From assembly GCA_002389705.1 (NCBI GenBank), contig DGQJ01000347.1, forward strand, positions 5,982-14,771: a stretch of 8,790 nt of DNA, read 5' to 3'. The stretch's first letter is position 1, and each line of letters starts with the position of its first letter. Below the pieces are notes generated by a model that searched no databases, had not been told where the DNA came from, and saw only the letters and a list, made by a program, of their open reading frames with translations. Made by a program: the position numbers and the translations under genes. Below, piece after piece: positions 1 through 7,340 of this stretch. The DNA comes from Bacteroidales bacterium UBA4417 (GTDB taxonomy: Bacteria > Bacteroidota > Bacteroidia > Bacteroidales > UBA4417).

Positions 1-399
1 CAACTGCATCACTACCTGTATTTTGCAAAAATGCTGATCTGCGACAGCCAGAGTATGGCTGTTGAAGCTTCGATACTGGGCACACCTAATATAAGGATAA
101 GCAGTTTTAAAGGGAAAATAAGTGTGCTCGAAGAACTTGAAAATAAATATGGGCTTACTACCGGTTTTTTACCCGGAGAAAACGAAAAAGTAATAGCAAA
201 AATCAGGGAGTTGTTACAGCCGGAAGCTTCCGTTGAGCAATATAGGGCCAGAAACCAGAAAATGTTGCATGAAAAACTTGATGTTGCATCATTTATGGTC
301 TGGTTTATCGAAAATTACCCGCAAAGTGCGGAAACGATGAAGACTTCACCGGACTACCAGAATCAGTTTATTGCTTCTGAAATCAACGCCGAAAAATGA
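1..399 (+). CDS. DUF354-family protein, C-terminal part (5' truncated by window)
   Basis: The reading frame is open from base 1, so the gene starts upstream and only about 132 C-terminal residues are seen. The segment matches the C-terminal half of the complete gene at 1540-2664. Shared signatures are CDSQSMAVEASILGTP versus GDSQTMTTEAAMLGIP, then ELENKYGL versus EIENKYQL, then VWFIENYP versus VWFVETYP. Over a 60-residue hand alignment I count 25 identities, so the two are paralogues rather than a recent duplication. DUF354 proteins have a GT-B-like fold related to UDP-GlcNAc 2-epimerases and glycosyltransferases; the reaction is not established. The Glu in the D-S-Q-x-M-x-x-E-A stretch lies where GT-B enzymes contact the nucleotide sugar. 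The stop overlaps the next start by 4 bp (ATGA), so the two are probably co-translated. The ATG at 31 is internal and should not be taken as the start. Confidence 0.85.
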   Translation, partial: QLHHYLYFAKMLICDSQSMAVEASILGTPNIRISSFKGKISVLEELENKYGLTTGFLPGENEKVIAKIRELLQPEASVEQYRARNQKMLHEKLDVASFMVWFIENYPQSAETMKTSPDYQNQFIASEINAEK

Positions 400-1550
400 T
401 CCCCAAATTATATTTCTCATTTACCATAAACGACTTTGTGGGTGAATTTAAGTCACACCCCAGGGATTTCAATTCGGCACATGGGGAAATTGAAAATTTT
501 TTTAACGGATCACAACCACTATTTGTCAGGAAGGCAAGAATTGGAATCAGGATGGTGCTGCATGCAATGGGACTAAAAGCAGGAGCCGCCGTTGGAGTGC
601 AGCCGTTTACCTGCAGTTCGGTGCTGTCGGCCATAAAAAGAGCCGGATTCAGGATAGTTTTTATTGATATGGATCGAAACCTGCGGATGTCGCATGAAGA
701 TCTGAAAAATAAAAGCAACGCTATTGATGCCTTAATTGTAACCCATATTTTTGGTTTCCCTGACGACGTTGAAACTATCCGATCTATATTTGGAAATAAA
801 CCAATAATTGAGGACTGTGCCCAGGCTTTTCTGTCAGCTTATCAGAGCAAACCCTTAGGCCTGTCTGCCGATGCAGGCATTTTTTCAACTGGATTTGGAA
901 AACTCTTTGGTATAGGATACGGTGGGTTTGTAGTTACCGGGAACGATACAATCAGTGCAAATTTGCTGAAGCAGGCTGAACAGCTTCAATTTCCTTCAAA
1001 AGCTGCCATCCTCTGGCAATCCGTCAAAAATTTTGGACTGGGAATGTTGTATCGTCCTCTCATATACAGCTTGCTTACTTTCCCGGTAAAAAAACGATTT
1101 GGAAGAAGTAATGCCTCGATACAGGAATACCCGTTTCGGGAAACCAAAATGCCATTAGCAGGGATTTCGCGTATAGCGCGCAATTTTACCAAAAACCAGC
1201 AACGGCTGCAACGGCAGCGTGCAAATGGAAAATTATTAATAAAACTTGTCGATCAGAGGTTTCACCCCATCGAACCGTTAAACGGAAGTGAGCCTAATTA
1301 TTTCGTTTTCCCCCTGCAGAGCGAAAATCGGGATAACATCGTATCTTTTCTCGCATCAAAGGGAATTGAAGCCGGTAATTTTTTTAGTAATTCAATACTC
1401 TGGGTTCATGCATTTGGGTATCAACCAGGGGATTGCCCTGGTTTTGAACATATTGCTTCAACTTTGTTTACGCTTCCCTGTCACGATTATCTCAGTGAAA
1501 ACCAGATGAATTACATAGCCGAAACGCTTAACAAGTATCATGTCGCCTAA
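396..1550 (+). CDS. DegT/DnrJ/EryC1/StrS-family PLP enzyme, divergent (probable sugar aminotransferase)
   Basis: A 384-residue protein of normal length for the fold type I sugar aminotransferase family, which converts keto-sugar nucleotides to amino sugars using PLP and usually glutamate. Family landmarks are visible: VQPFTCSS (68-75), FIDMD (89-93), THIFGFPDD (116-124), IIEDCAQAF (137-145) with D140 for the pyridine nitrogen and Q143, and FSTGFGKLFG (163-172) with K169 in the position of the Schiff-base lysine. The C-terminal domain has the usual RDNIVSFLASKGIEAG and a late LPCHDYLSENQ stretch. The N-terminal phosphate-binding S-G-T motif is not recognisable; at that place the protein reads KARIGIRMVLHAMGL. 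It may therefore be a specialised or weakly active member. The start is fixed by the ATGA overlap with the preceding DUF354 gene, and its end overlaps the next DUF354 gene by 11 bp. A sugar-modifying role is inferred from family and context; the substrate is unknown. Confidence 0.85.
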   Translation: MIPKLYFSFTINDFVGEFKSHPRDFNSAHGEIENFFNGSQPLFVRKARIGIRMVLHAMGLKAGAAVGVQPFTCSSVLSAIKRAGFRIVFIDMDRNLRMSHEDLKNKSNAIDALIVTHIFGFPDDVETIRSIFGNKPIIEDCAQAFLSAYQSKPLGLSADAGIFSTGFGKLFGIGYGGFVVTGNDTISANLLKQAEQLQFPSKAAILWQSVKNFGLGMLYRPLIYSLLTFPVKKRFGRSNASIQEYPFRETKMPLAGISRIARNFTKNQQRLQRQRANGKLLIKLVDQRFHPIEPLNGSEPNYFVFPLQSENRDNIVSFLASKGIEAGNFFSNSILWVHAFGYQPGDCPGFEHIASTLFTLPCHDYLSENQMNYIAETLNKYHVA

Positions 1551-2664
1551 AAAAAGCATACTTATTGATATCGGGCATCCGGCGCATGTGCACCTGTTCC
1601 GTTGTTTTATCGGTGAGATGGAATCAAGAGGTCATAAGGTATTTGTACTTACCAGGAATGTAGAATCTATTACCCGTTTATTGAAAATTTATAATATCTC
1701 TTTTGCAATAACCGGTACAAAGCCGGATTCGATTTTTATGAAATACCTTATCCAGATTTCGGTTATTTTTAAAACTATTCTTTTTGTTAAAAAAAATAAG
1801 ATTGACATTGGCATTGGAATATCAATGACCTTACCTATTGTGGCCAGGCTAACCGGCATAAAAACCATTGGAATGGACGACGATGATACTTCGGTAACGC
1901 CGGTATATGCGAAGTTTATCAATAAATCCGACACTGTGCTAACTCCGGATGCCCTGGCTCATGAAAAGCGTGGTTCGAACCATATCGCTTATCCATCGTA
2001 CCACGAACTTGCATACCTGCATCCACACAGGTTTACACCCGATCCGGGAATACTCTCCGAAGCAGGAATGAAACCGGGTGAAGCCTTTTATGTGTTGAGG
2101 TTTAATGCCTTTAAAGCCCATCACGACACAGCTGCAAGAGGGCTCGATTTAGACCAGAAGCGGAGGTTAATAGGGCTTTTACAAAACTATGGCAGGGTTT
2201 TTATCACCTCCGAAAAACAAATTGAGCCCGAGTTTGAACGGTTCAGGTTGCCGGTTTCGCCCGAAAAAATCCATTCATTATTGTATTACTCAGCCTTGTT
2301 TGCCGGCGATAGCCAAACCATGACCACGGAAGCTGCCATGCTTGGTATACCTGCATTTAAATGCAACAGCTTTGCCGGCAGGTTGTCAGTTCCCGGTGAG
2401 ATTGAAAACAAATACCAGCTTTGCTTTTCGTTTTCGCCCGACAATTTTGAACGGATGTATCAGCAGATTGAGCGTTTTTTGCAAATGCCATCTTTAAAAG
2501 AGACATTTACGGATAGACGTAGCCGGATGCTGGAGGAAAAAATAGACCTTACTGCTTTCCTGGTTTGGTTTGTCGAAACATATCCCGTTTCGGTTAACGG
2601 AATGATAGATTATGCCAATTTCAGCATGTTTTTTCAGAAATCAGATGCAGATACTGGTTGTTAA
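1540..2664 (+). CDS. DUF354-family protein (GT-B-like, predicted glycosyltransferase/epimerase relative)
   Basis: A complete 374-residue member of the DUF354 family. It begins with an N-terminal Rossmann segment ILIDIGHPAHVHLFR (7-21). An acidic loop GMDDDDTS (111-118) sits where relatives carry a D-x-E motif. Next come the diagnostic YHELAYLHPHRFTPD (154-168), LRFNAFKAHHD (186-196), GRVFITSE (218-225) and the C-terminal nucleotide-sugar-like loop GDSQTMTTEAAMLGIP (256-271) with E264. The fold is known to resemble UDP-GlcNAc 2-epimerase and GT-B transferases; activity is not established and the cytoplasmic location is inferred from the lack of a signal peptide. The start overlaps the PLP enzyme by 11 bp and the 3' end overlaps the FemAB-like gene, so translation is probably coupled. 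It is paralogous to the truncated gene at the left edge, so two DUF354 proteins bracket the PLP enzyme. Confidence 0.88.
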   Translation: MSPKKSILIDIGHPAHVHLFRCFIGEMESRGHKVFVLTRNVESITRLLKIYNISFAITGTKPDSIFMKYLIQISVIFKTILFVKKNKIDIGIGISMTLPIVARLTGIKTIGMDDDDTSVTPVYAKFINKSDTVLTPDALAHEKRGSNHIAYPSYHELAYLHPHRFTPDPGILSEAGMKPGEAFYVLRFNAFKAHHDTAARGLDLDQKRRLIGLLQNYGRVFITSEKQIEPEFERFRLPVSPEKIHSLLYYSALFAGDSQTMTTEAAMLGIPAFKCNSFAGRLSVPGEIENKYQLCFSFSPDNFERMYQQIERFLQMPSLKETFTDRRSRMLEEKIDLTAFLVWFVETYPVSVNGMIDYANFSMFFQKSDADTGC

Positions 2665-3661
2665 AAACATTGAAAATAAGGAGCTTTGTTCCGGATGGGA
2701 TCAGTTTGTGCGTTCGCATCCGTTGGGAACCATATTCCAGTCGCCTGATTATTTCACTATTTTCTTACATCATAAGGAATTTGCACCAGTTGCACTACTC
2801 ATGCAAAATGAAGCGGGGCAGGTTGAGGGTGTTTTGTCTGGCATTATTCAATACCAGTTTGGAGGGCCTTTTAAGCATATGACTTCAAGATGTGTGGTTA
2901 TGGGTGGTCCGCTTGTTCAAAATAATGACCCCGGCCTATTGGCAGAACTTTTTCGCTATTTCAATTCATTTATCAGGCGGCATGCAATTTATTCGCAGTT
3001 CCGAAACATCTGTGATATGGGTTTTGCACACGCAACTTTTATGCAGTCAGGTTATACACACGAGGAGCATCTCAATATTCACGTTGACCTTAATCGAGAT
3101 TCCGGCGAACTGTGGAATGAAGTTCATAAACAGAAACGCTATGAGGTTAAGAGAGCCGGGCGCGAAGGATTAACTTTTGGCCCGATTTCAAACCTTACTG
3201 AGTTGGAGGAAAGTTACCAGTTGTTAAAAAACATCTACACCCGGATAAAACTTCCGCTTTTCCCGTTTTCGGTTTTTGAAAATGCATTTAACGGGCTTGC
3301 GCCTAAAGGGATGGCCTGTTTCTGGGCTGCCTATAGCGAAGGGAAATTAATTGCAACCATGTATACTTTGAGCTATAATGGCCGGATTTACGATTATTTT
3401 GCAGGAGGCGATAATTTGTACAGTCATAAATTTCCTAATAGCCTTTTATCGTGGCAGGTAATGCTCTGGGGAAAGAGCAATGGAATGACCCTGTTCGATT
3501 GGGGTGGTGCCGGCAAACCAGGGCAGCCTTATGGTGTGAGGGATTTTAAAGAGAAATTTGGGGGGCAGCTTGTAAATTTCGGAAGATACGAAATAATACA
3601 TAAGCCATTATTGTACCGGATGGCAAAGGGAGCTTTTAAATTTATCCGGCATATGAGGTAA
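2645..3661 (+). CDS. FemAB/GNAT-like acyl- or aminoacyl-transferase
   Basis: A protein of about 338 residues from the ATG at 2645. It resembles the Gram-negative FemAB-like/BioF2-like branch of the GNAT superfamily, whose members transfer acyl or aminoacyl groups to amino groups on sugars or peptides. Supporting blocks are FQSPDYFTIF (31-40) near the N-terminus, WNEVHKQKRYEVKRAGREG (157-175), a central ACFWAAYSEGKLIATMY strand pair (224-240), RIYDYFAGGD (247-256), FPNSLLSWQVMLWG (263-276), FDWGGAG (284-290) and VRDFKEKFGG (298-307). The last three are hallmark FemAB-like features. An in-frame ATG at 2612 adds 11 residues and would lengthen the overlap with the DUF354 gene to 53 bp. I prefer 2645 because homologous proteins begin close to the ILVVKN strand and the overlap is then only 20 bp. 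Next to an aminotransferase-like gene it may N-acylate an amino sugar; that is inference. Donor and acceptor are unknown. Confidence 0.85.
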   Translation: MQILVVKNIENKELCSGWDQFVRSHPLGTIFQSPDYFTIFLHHKEFAPVALLMQNEAGQVEGVLSGIIQYQFGGPFKHMTSRCVVMGGPLVQNNDPGLLAELFRYFNSFIRRHAIYSQFRNICDMGFAHATFMQSGYTHEEHLNIHVDLNRDSGELWNEVHKQKRYEVKRAGREGLTFGPISNLTELEESYQLLKNIYTRIKLPLFPFSVFENAFNGLAPKGMACFWAAYSEGKLIATMYTLSYNGRIYDYFAGGDNLYSHKFPNSLLSWQVMLWGKSNGMTLFDWGGAGKPGQPYGVRDFKEKFGGQLVNFGRYEIIHKPLLYRMAKGAFKFIRHMR

Positions 3662-3751
3662 CATAAGTGGATTCTGTTTTTCATTAACTTCGTCGTGCCT
3701 GGCATGCTATACATTAGCTTTTAACCTTACTGCTTTAACCTTGTTTCTGTC

Positions 3752-4549
3752 ATGCTTGATTTCACAATCAAACAGTACTCCACTCTGCTTTCGGCTTTAA
3801 TGCAAGAAAATTATACATTTCAGACTTTTGGTGAATTTCTCCAAAATCCTGCTGAAAGATCGATTATGCTACGGCATGATGTTGACGACAAAAAGGAGAA
3901 TTCACTTGAATTTGCGAGGATTTTACGCAAAAGCGGGATCAGGGGAAGTTTTTATTTCAGGGTCATATCACGGAGTTTCGATCCCGAAGTTATCAGGCAG
4001 ATAGCAGGAATGGGCCACGAAATAGGGTATCATTACGAAGATATGGACTTTGCAAGGAGAATCAATACTTCGGGAACTTACGAGAGCAGGCTGCATTCTT
4101 TAGCATGGACATTGTTCAGGAAACACCTGAGCGATATGAGGGAAATTTGCCCGATCAACACCATCAGTATGCATGGCAGCCCCAGGTCGAGGTACGATAA
4201 TAAAGCACTCTGGCAGAAATATAACTTTAGGGAATTGGGCATAATCGGGGAACCATACCTGGATGTAAATTTTAATGAGGTGGCCTATTTTACGGATACT
4301 GGTCGCCGCTGGAATGGTCACGATGTGAGTATCCGGGATAAGGTAGCCGATGGCTTCAATTTTAATTTCCGGACTTCACAGCAAATTATTGAAAATATAG
4401 ACCAGTTGCCTGATAAAATTATGTTTACCTTTCACCCGCAGCGCTGGACAGACAGGCCTTTGCCTTGGTTGAGGGAACTCATTATGCAGAACATAAAAAA
4501 TGTGGTGAAGGGTGTGCTGGTGAAACACAACTGGAATGAAGATGCATAG
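3752..4549 (+). CDS. Polysaccharide deacetylase (NodB-like)-family protein with altered motif 2
   Basis: A 265-residue protein with a CE4/NodB-like fold, normally a metal-dependent hydrolase that removes N- or O-acetyl groups from glycans. Motif 1 is clear as MLRHDVDD (39-46), giving the catalytic base and metal-binding Asp. GSFYFRV (66-72) and GMGHEIGYHYED (86-97) follow the family order. In the usual H-(S/T)-x-x-H motif only the first His (H94) is present; the second position is M98, preceded by E96 and D97. Later histidines that may serve the active site are H141 in SMHGSPRS and H228 in FTFHPQRW. No signal peptide is visible, so a cytoplasmic role on a lipid-linked or nucleotide-linked precursor is possible. 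It lies 90 bp after the FemAB-like gene on the same strand, and that gap holds no further gene. Family assignment is solid; deacetylase activity is not certain. Confidence 0.83.
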   Translation: MLDFTIKQYSTLLSALMQENYTFQTFGEFLQNPAERSIMLRHDVDDKKENSLEFARILRKSGIRGSFYFRVISRSFDPEVIRQIAGMGHEIGYHYEDMDFARRINTSGTYESRLHSLAWTLFRKHLSDMREICPINTISMHGSPRSRYDNKALWQKYNFRELGIIGEPYLDVNFNEVAYFTDTGRRWNGHDVSIRDKVADGFNFNFRTSQQIIENIDQLPDKIMFTFHPQRWTDRPLPWLRELIMQNIKNVVKGVLVKHNWNEDA

Positions 4550-4587
4550 TTATAGGCTGATTGTGAGCACACTAAAGGGCTTATAAC
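4549..4587 (+). other. Inverted repeat / RNA hairpin at the deacetylase stop codon
   Basis: Bases 4549-4557 (GTTATAGGC) can pair with 4579-4587 (GCTTATAAC) over nine base pairs, one of them G-U, around a 21-nt loop. The left arm begins at the last base of the TAG stop. No U-tract follows, so it is not a typical intrinsic terminator; it might protect a 3' end or attenuate transcription into the next gene. It could also be chance. Confidence 0.3.
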
Positions 4588-4680
4588 AAGCAATACTAAA
4601 TTGTAAAACCATTTAAAGAACACTAAAAGATTACCTTCTTCGCTTCATCCTGAAATTCTGGGGAAGTATTTTTCATTACC

Positions 4681-6192
4681 ATGAAACGCCTTTATCAACA
4701 ACTTTTTGCCAATGTATTTATAGCAATGCTGGCTTTTGGTATTTCTATAAAACTGCACAACGGTGGATTAATGTACGATCTCAGGCAGTTTGGTCCACCG
4801 GCACTGGCATTTTACAGCCTTCACTTTTTTATCTCGTTGATCAATCGCAAATACGAATACAAGGAAAAGTATAGTTACTTTAGGTTGGTGAGTTTGTATA
4901 GCCGCTGCTGGCTTTACACTTCAGGGCTTGTACTGTTATTCCTGGTAACCTTCCAGATCAACTGGGTTTCGCGGCAGGTACTGCTTACGAATATTTTTGG
5001 ATTGCTGGCCGGAGAAATGGCAATTGTGTCGTACATCAGGTTGTTGCGTAAATCAGTGCTTGTACGCGATGCTGCCGAAATTGAAGAAGACCGCATCCGT
5101 GATATATCCGTTTTTTACCCCGCGACCAGTAACCAGGTTCCCCCGCATTTATCAAAACAGGGTAATGAAATTCTTAACGTTGCAGGGGCAAAAGTGCATG
5201 ATTTTGTAGCCCGGCATTTCGACCTGAAAGTAAACCATACACTGGTTCTCAACGAAAATTCAAGGTTCGCCCTGCATGATCTTCCTACCGATTACTATCG
5301 TCATATCCTGAATTTTCATAAACTGAATAACATCAGGTATATCAATAAATTTCTTGAGGTTGCCAACAGCCGGCTGCCCTTTGATGGTACATTACTGGTT
5401 TGCGCCGAAACTTCCTTACAGCGTAAAGCGCGTATCATGCATAAATACCCGCCGGTGCTTAACGGGTTGTATTATTTCGGCGATTATGTTTTGCTTAGGG
5501 TATTCCCCAAGTTGCCGGTTACCAAGAAAATTTATTTCTTTCTCACCAAAGGCGATAAGCGGGTGATCAGCAAGGTCGAAATCCTTGGCAGGCTGATATC
5601 ATGCGGATTCGAAATAAAGGAGGAGAACGATATTGAAGGCGTACTTTATGTAGTTGCAGTTAAAAAGAAGCTGCCCCTGTACAACAACGAGGCTACTTAT
5701 GGTCCGCTAATTTACCTGAACCGCATTGGTAAGGACGGCAAAATGCTGAAGGTGTTCAAAATGCGGACCATGCACCCTTACAGCGAATTCCTTCAGGATT
5801 ACATTTATTCCCGGAACGACCTGGCTCCCGGGGGAAAAATTAATAAGGATTACCGTGTTTCGATGCTGGGCGGTTTTTTAAGAAAATGCTGGCTCGATGA
5901 ACTGCCGATGCTCTGGAACCTGTTACGGGGCGATATAAAACTTGTGGGTGTCAGGCCATTGAGCAAGCATTATTTTAGCCTTTACACGCCTGAATTGCAG
6001 CAAAAACGAATCCGTCACAAACCCGGGCTTATTCCTCCTTATTACGCCGATTTGCCCGGAACTCTGGAGGAAATAATGGCCTCAGAAATGAAATACCTCG
6101 GGTTGTATGAGAAAAGTCCTTTAAAAACCGATATCGTTTATTTCTATAAAGCATTTTATAACATACTTTTCAGGAATGCCAGAAGCAGATAG
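4681..6192 (+). CDS. Sugar-transferase-family membrane protein with atypical architecture
   Basis: A 503-residue protein. Residues 1-120 hold about four hydrophobic helices (near 8-24, 38-54, 78-95 and 99-120), as in WbaP/WcaJ-type initiating transferases, which join a sugar-1-phosphate to undecaprenyl phosphate at the inner membrane. The C-terminal catalytic core is recognisable: NRIGKDGKMLKVFKMRTM (347-364) with R362 matching the usual F-R-S-M region, LRKCWLDELPMLWNLLRGD (400-418) with the D406-E407 pair, and KLVGVRPLS (420-428), where the usual G-P-R-P reads G-V-R-P. Residues about 200-330 form an extra soluble region with methyltransferase-like texture (NKFLEVANSRLPFDGTLLV, then FEIKEENDIEGVLYVVAVKK). 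The K-R-x-x-D membrane re-entrant helix expected just before the core is not seen. It follows the deacetylase gene after 131 bp, which hold only the hairpin listed. Family membership is firm; a standard initiating activity is doubtful. Confidence 0.85.
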   Translation: MKRLYQQLFANVFIAMLAFGISIKLHNGGLMYDLRQFGPPALAFYSLHFFISLINRKYEYKEKYSYFRLVSLYSRCWLYTSGLVLLFLVTFQINWVSRQVLLTNIFGLLAGEMAIVSYIRLLRKSVLVRDAAEIEEDRIRDISVFYPATSNQVPPHLSKQGNEILNVAGAKVHDFVARHFDLKVNHTLVLNENSRFALHDLPTDYYRHILNFHKLNNIRYINKFLEVANSRLPFDGTLLVCAETSLQRKARIMHKYPPVLNGLYYFGDYVLLRVFPKLPVTKKIYFFLTKGDKRVISKVEILGRLISCGFEIKEENDIEGVLYVVAVKKKLPLYNNEATYGPLIYLNRIGKDGKMLKVFKMRTMHPYSEFLQDYIYSRNDLAPGGKINKDYRVSMLGGFLRKCWLDELPMLWNLLRGDIKLVGVRPLSKHYFSLYTPELQQKRIRHKPGLIPPYYADLPGTLEEIMASEMKYLGLYEKSPLKTDIVYFYKAFYNILFRNARSR

Positions 6193-6198
6193 GGTGTT

Positions 6199-7323
6199 CT
6201 AAAGTTCGTTTCTTAAACCCTTCAGATATTTTTTCAAGGCCGGAATACTTCCGGCTTTTTTATTGAAATAGAGCCGGGCACTTCGTGAAAAAGGTGCCGT
6301 AATCAATGTTCCAAGTACCACTTGTATTCTTACCCGGTAAAGAACTGCCAACTGGTACATGCTACCCAGTTTTGGATGGTCCAGCAGGTAATCCATCTGT
6401 CGTTTGTATCTTTTAACTGCTCTGCCTGCTTTGGTATTAAACTGATTTGGCAGGCTAAAAGCCTCGGCAACCAAAAAGCAGTAGGCTTTATATTTTTTAT
6501 TGTAACCGGGGACAGATTCCGATGTAGGAGCTGCCATGTCGAGATACAACAACCGGTAAAAATCATACAATCCCTTTATCTGTACTGACCTGTACCTGTA
6601 ATCATCATCCACCAGCTGATCATGTACAAATGATAGTATTTTCTGATCCCTGAGCGACAAAACCGAGGCATTCAGGCCATTGATCTTTGTAAGGTTACTG
6701 AATACATCCTCGTTCTGCAAAAGCTTTCCGTACGAACCTGCCAGTGCAGTGTGGTGTAGCTCAACCATGGCAACCTCGCCGGGTTTTTCGAATCCGGGCA
6801 GGTGATGGTGTTTGCTGAAATCGTCACCGGCAAATTCCTGCGGATGCACGTAGCCATCCCTGTAAAGTATATTCGCAGCTTCATGAATCTGGTCAGGATG
6901 TATGAGTATGTCGATATCTGTCATTACCCGATCGCCGGCATCGGGAAAAAGATCCTGCAGCAGGTATGCAACCCCTTTCAGAAATACAGGTTCAATGCCG
7001 GCTTCATGAAACAGATGGGCGATTTCTTTAGCCTGCCTGATAATACTTCGGTTGCGATCGAGGTTAAGTTGATAAATTTCCGCCAGGTATTCTGATAGGT
7101 CCTGCGGTAGCTGCTGCAACAGCTTGTTGCGTTTAAAAGCTGAGTAAAGCGCCGGAAGTACCAAATGACTGCTTCCCATCCACACCAGGTCTTCCCAGGG
7201 TATATGGCCTGCACTTAGTTCGGCGTTCACCAGCCTTGCAGCCCCTGGCTCCTTATCCATCGCAAGGCATTTGCAGATAAAATAGTAAAGTTCGGAGGTT
7301 GTCATAACCGGGATGAATGCCAT
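6199..7323 (-). CDS. NTP_transf_5-type nucleotidyltransferase family protein
   Basis: A 374-residue minus-strand protein matching the uncharacterised nucleotidyltransferase family (NTP_transf_5, polymerase-beta fold). The signature is complete: AGIEPVFLKGVAYLLQDLFP (108-127), then DRVMTDIDILIHPD (131-144) with metal-binding D136 and D138, and later VAMVELHH (184-191) with E188 in the position of the third acidic residue. The N-terminal third is helical and variable, as in relatives. These proteins are expected to transfer a nucleotide to an unknown acceptor. Known relatives often sit beside HPr-kinase-like and PqqD-like genes, and such a gene is the divergent neighbour here. The gene ends only 6 bp from the convergent sugar-transferase stop. 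ATG at 7323 is used; an in-frame ATG at 7305 (MTTSELYYF) is an equally credible start. The acceptor and the biological role are unknown. Confidence 0.82.
   Translation of the reverse strand: MAFIPVMTTSELYYFICKCLAMDKEPGAARLVNAELSAGHIPWEDLVWMGSSHLVLPALYSAFKRNKLLQQLPQDLSEYLAEIYQLNLDRNRSIIRQAKEIAHLFHEAGIEPVFLKGVAYLLQDLFPDAGDRVMTDIDILIHPDQIHEAANILYRDGYVHPQEFAGDDFSKHHHLPGFEKPGEVAMVELHHTALAGSYGKLLQNEDVFSNLTKINGLNASVLSLRDQKILSFVHDQLVDDDYRYRSVQIKGLYDFYRLLYLDMAAPTSESVPGYNKKYKAYCFLVAEAFSLPNQFNTKAGRAVKRYKRQMDYLLDHPKLGSMYQLAVLYRVRIQVVLGTLITAPFSRSARLYFNKKAGSIPALKKYLKGLRNEL
6238..6261 (+). terminator. Intrinsic terminator for the sugar-transferase transcript
   Basis: GCCGGAA (6239-6245) pairs perfectly with TTCCGGC (6249-6255) around a TAC loop, and six T residues follow (6256-6261). 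This is a textbook rho-independent terminator for + strand transcription, about 46 bp past the sugar-transferase stop. On the opposite strand no T-run follows the hairpin, so it is one-directional. It lies within the last 25 codons of the convergent nucleotidyltransferase gene. Confidence 0.75.
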
Positions 7324-7340
7324 GCAAATTACGCAAATTA
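7324..7340 (-). repeat. Tandem 8-bp repeat directly upstream of the nucleotidyltransferase start
   Basis: On the minus strand TAATTTGC occurs twice with one base between copies (7333-7340 and 7324-7331), ending at the first ATG of the nucleotidyltransferase gene. The sequence resembles the Bacteroidota -7 box TAnnTTTG with a spacer one base short. If it is promoter-like, the real start would be the ATG at 7305. The evidence is only sequence resemblance. Confidence 0.3.

Noticed and set aside
383..718. Minus-strand ORF of 111 codons opposite the PLP-enzyme gene
   Set aside because: It is antisense to a well-supported family protein, its translation shows no recognisable domain, and it has no promoter or context support.
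3736..3743. Near-match to the -7 box (TAACCTTG) upstream of the deacetylase gene
   Set aside because: It has one mismatch in the conserved part and lies only 8 bp before the ATG, too close for a leadered transcript.
3662..3751. Possible terminator after the FemAB-like gene (GCTA/TAGC followed by TTTT near 3706-3722)
   Set aside because: The stem has only four base pairs and is AT-rich, too weak to call.
6322..6588. Plus-strand ORF of 88 codons within the nucleotidyltransferase gene
   Set aside because: It is antisense to a complete catalytic-family protein and shows no independent coding features.
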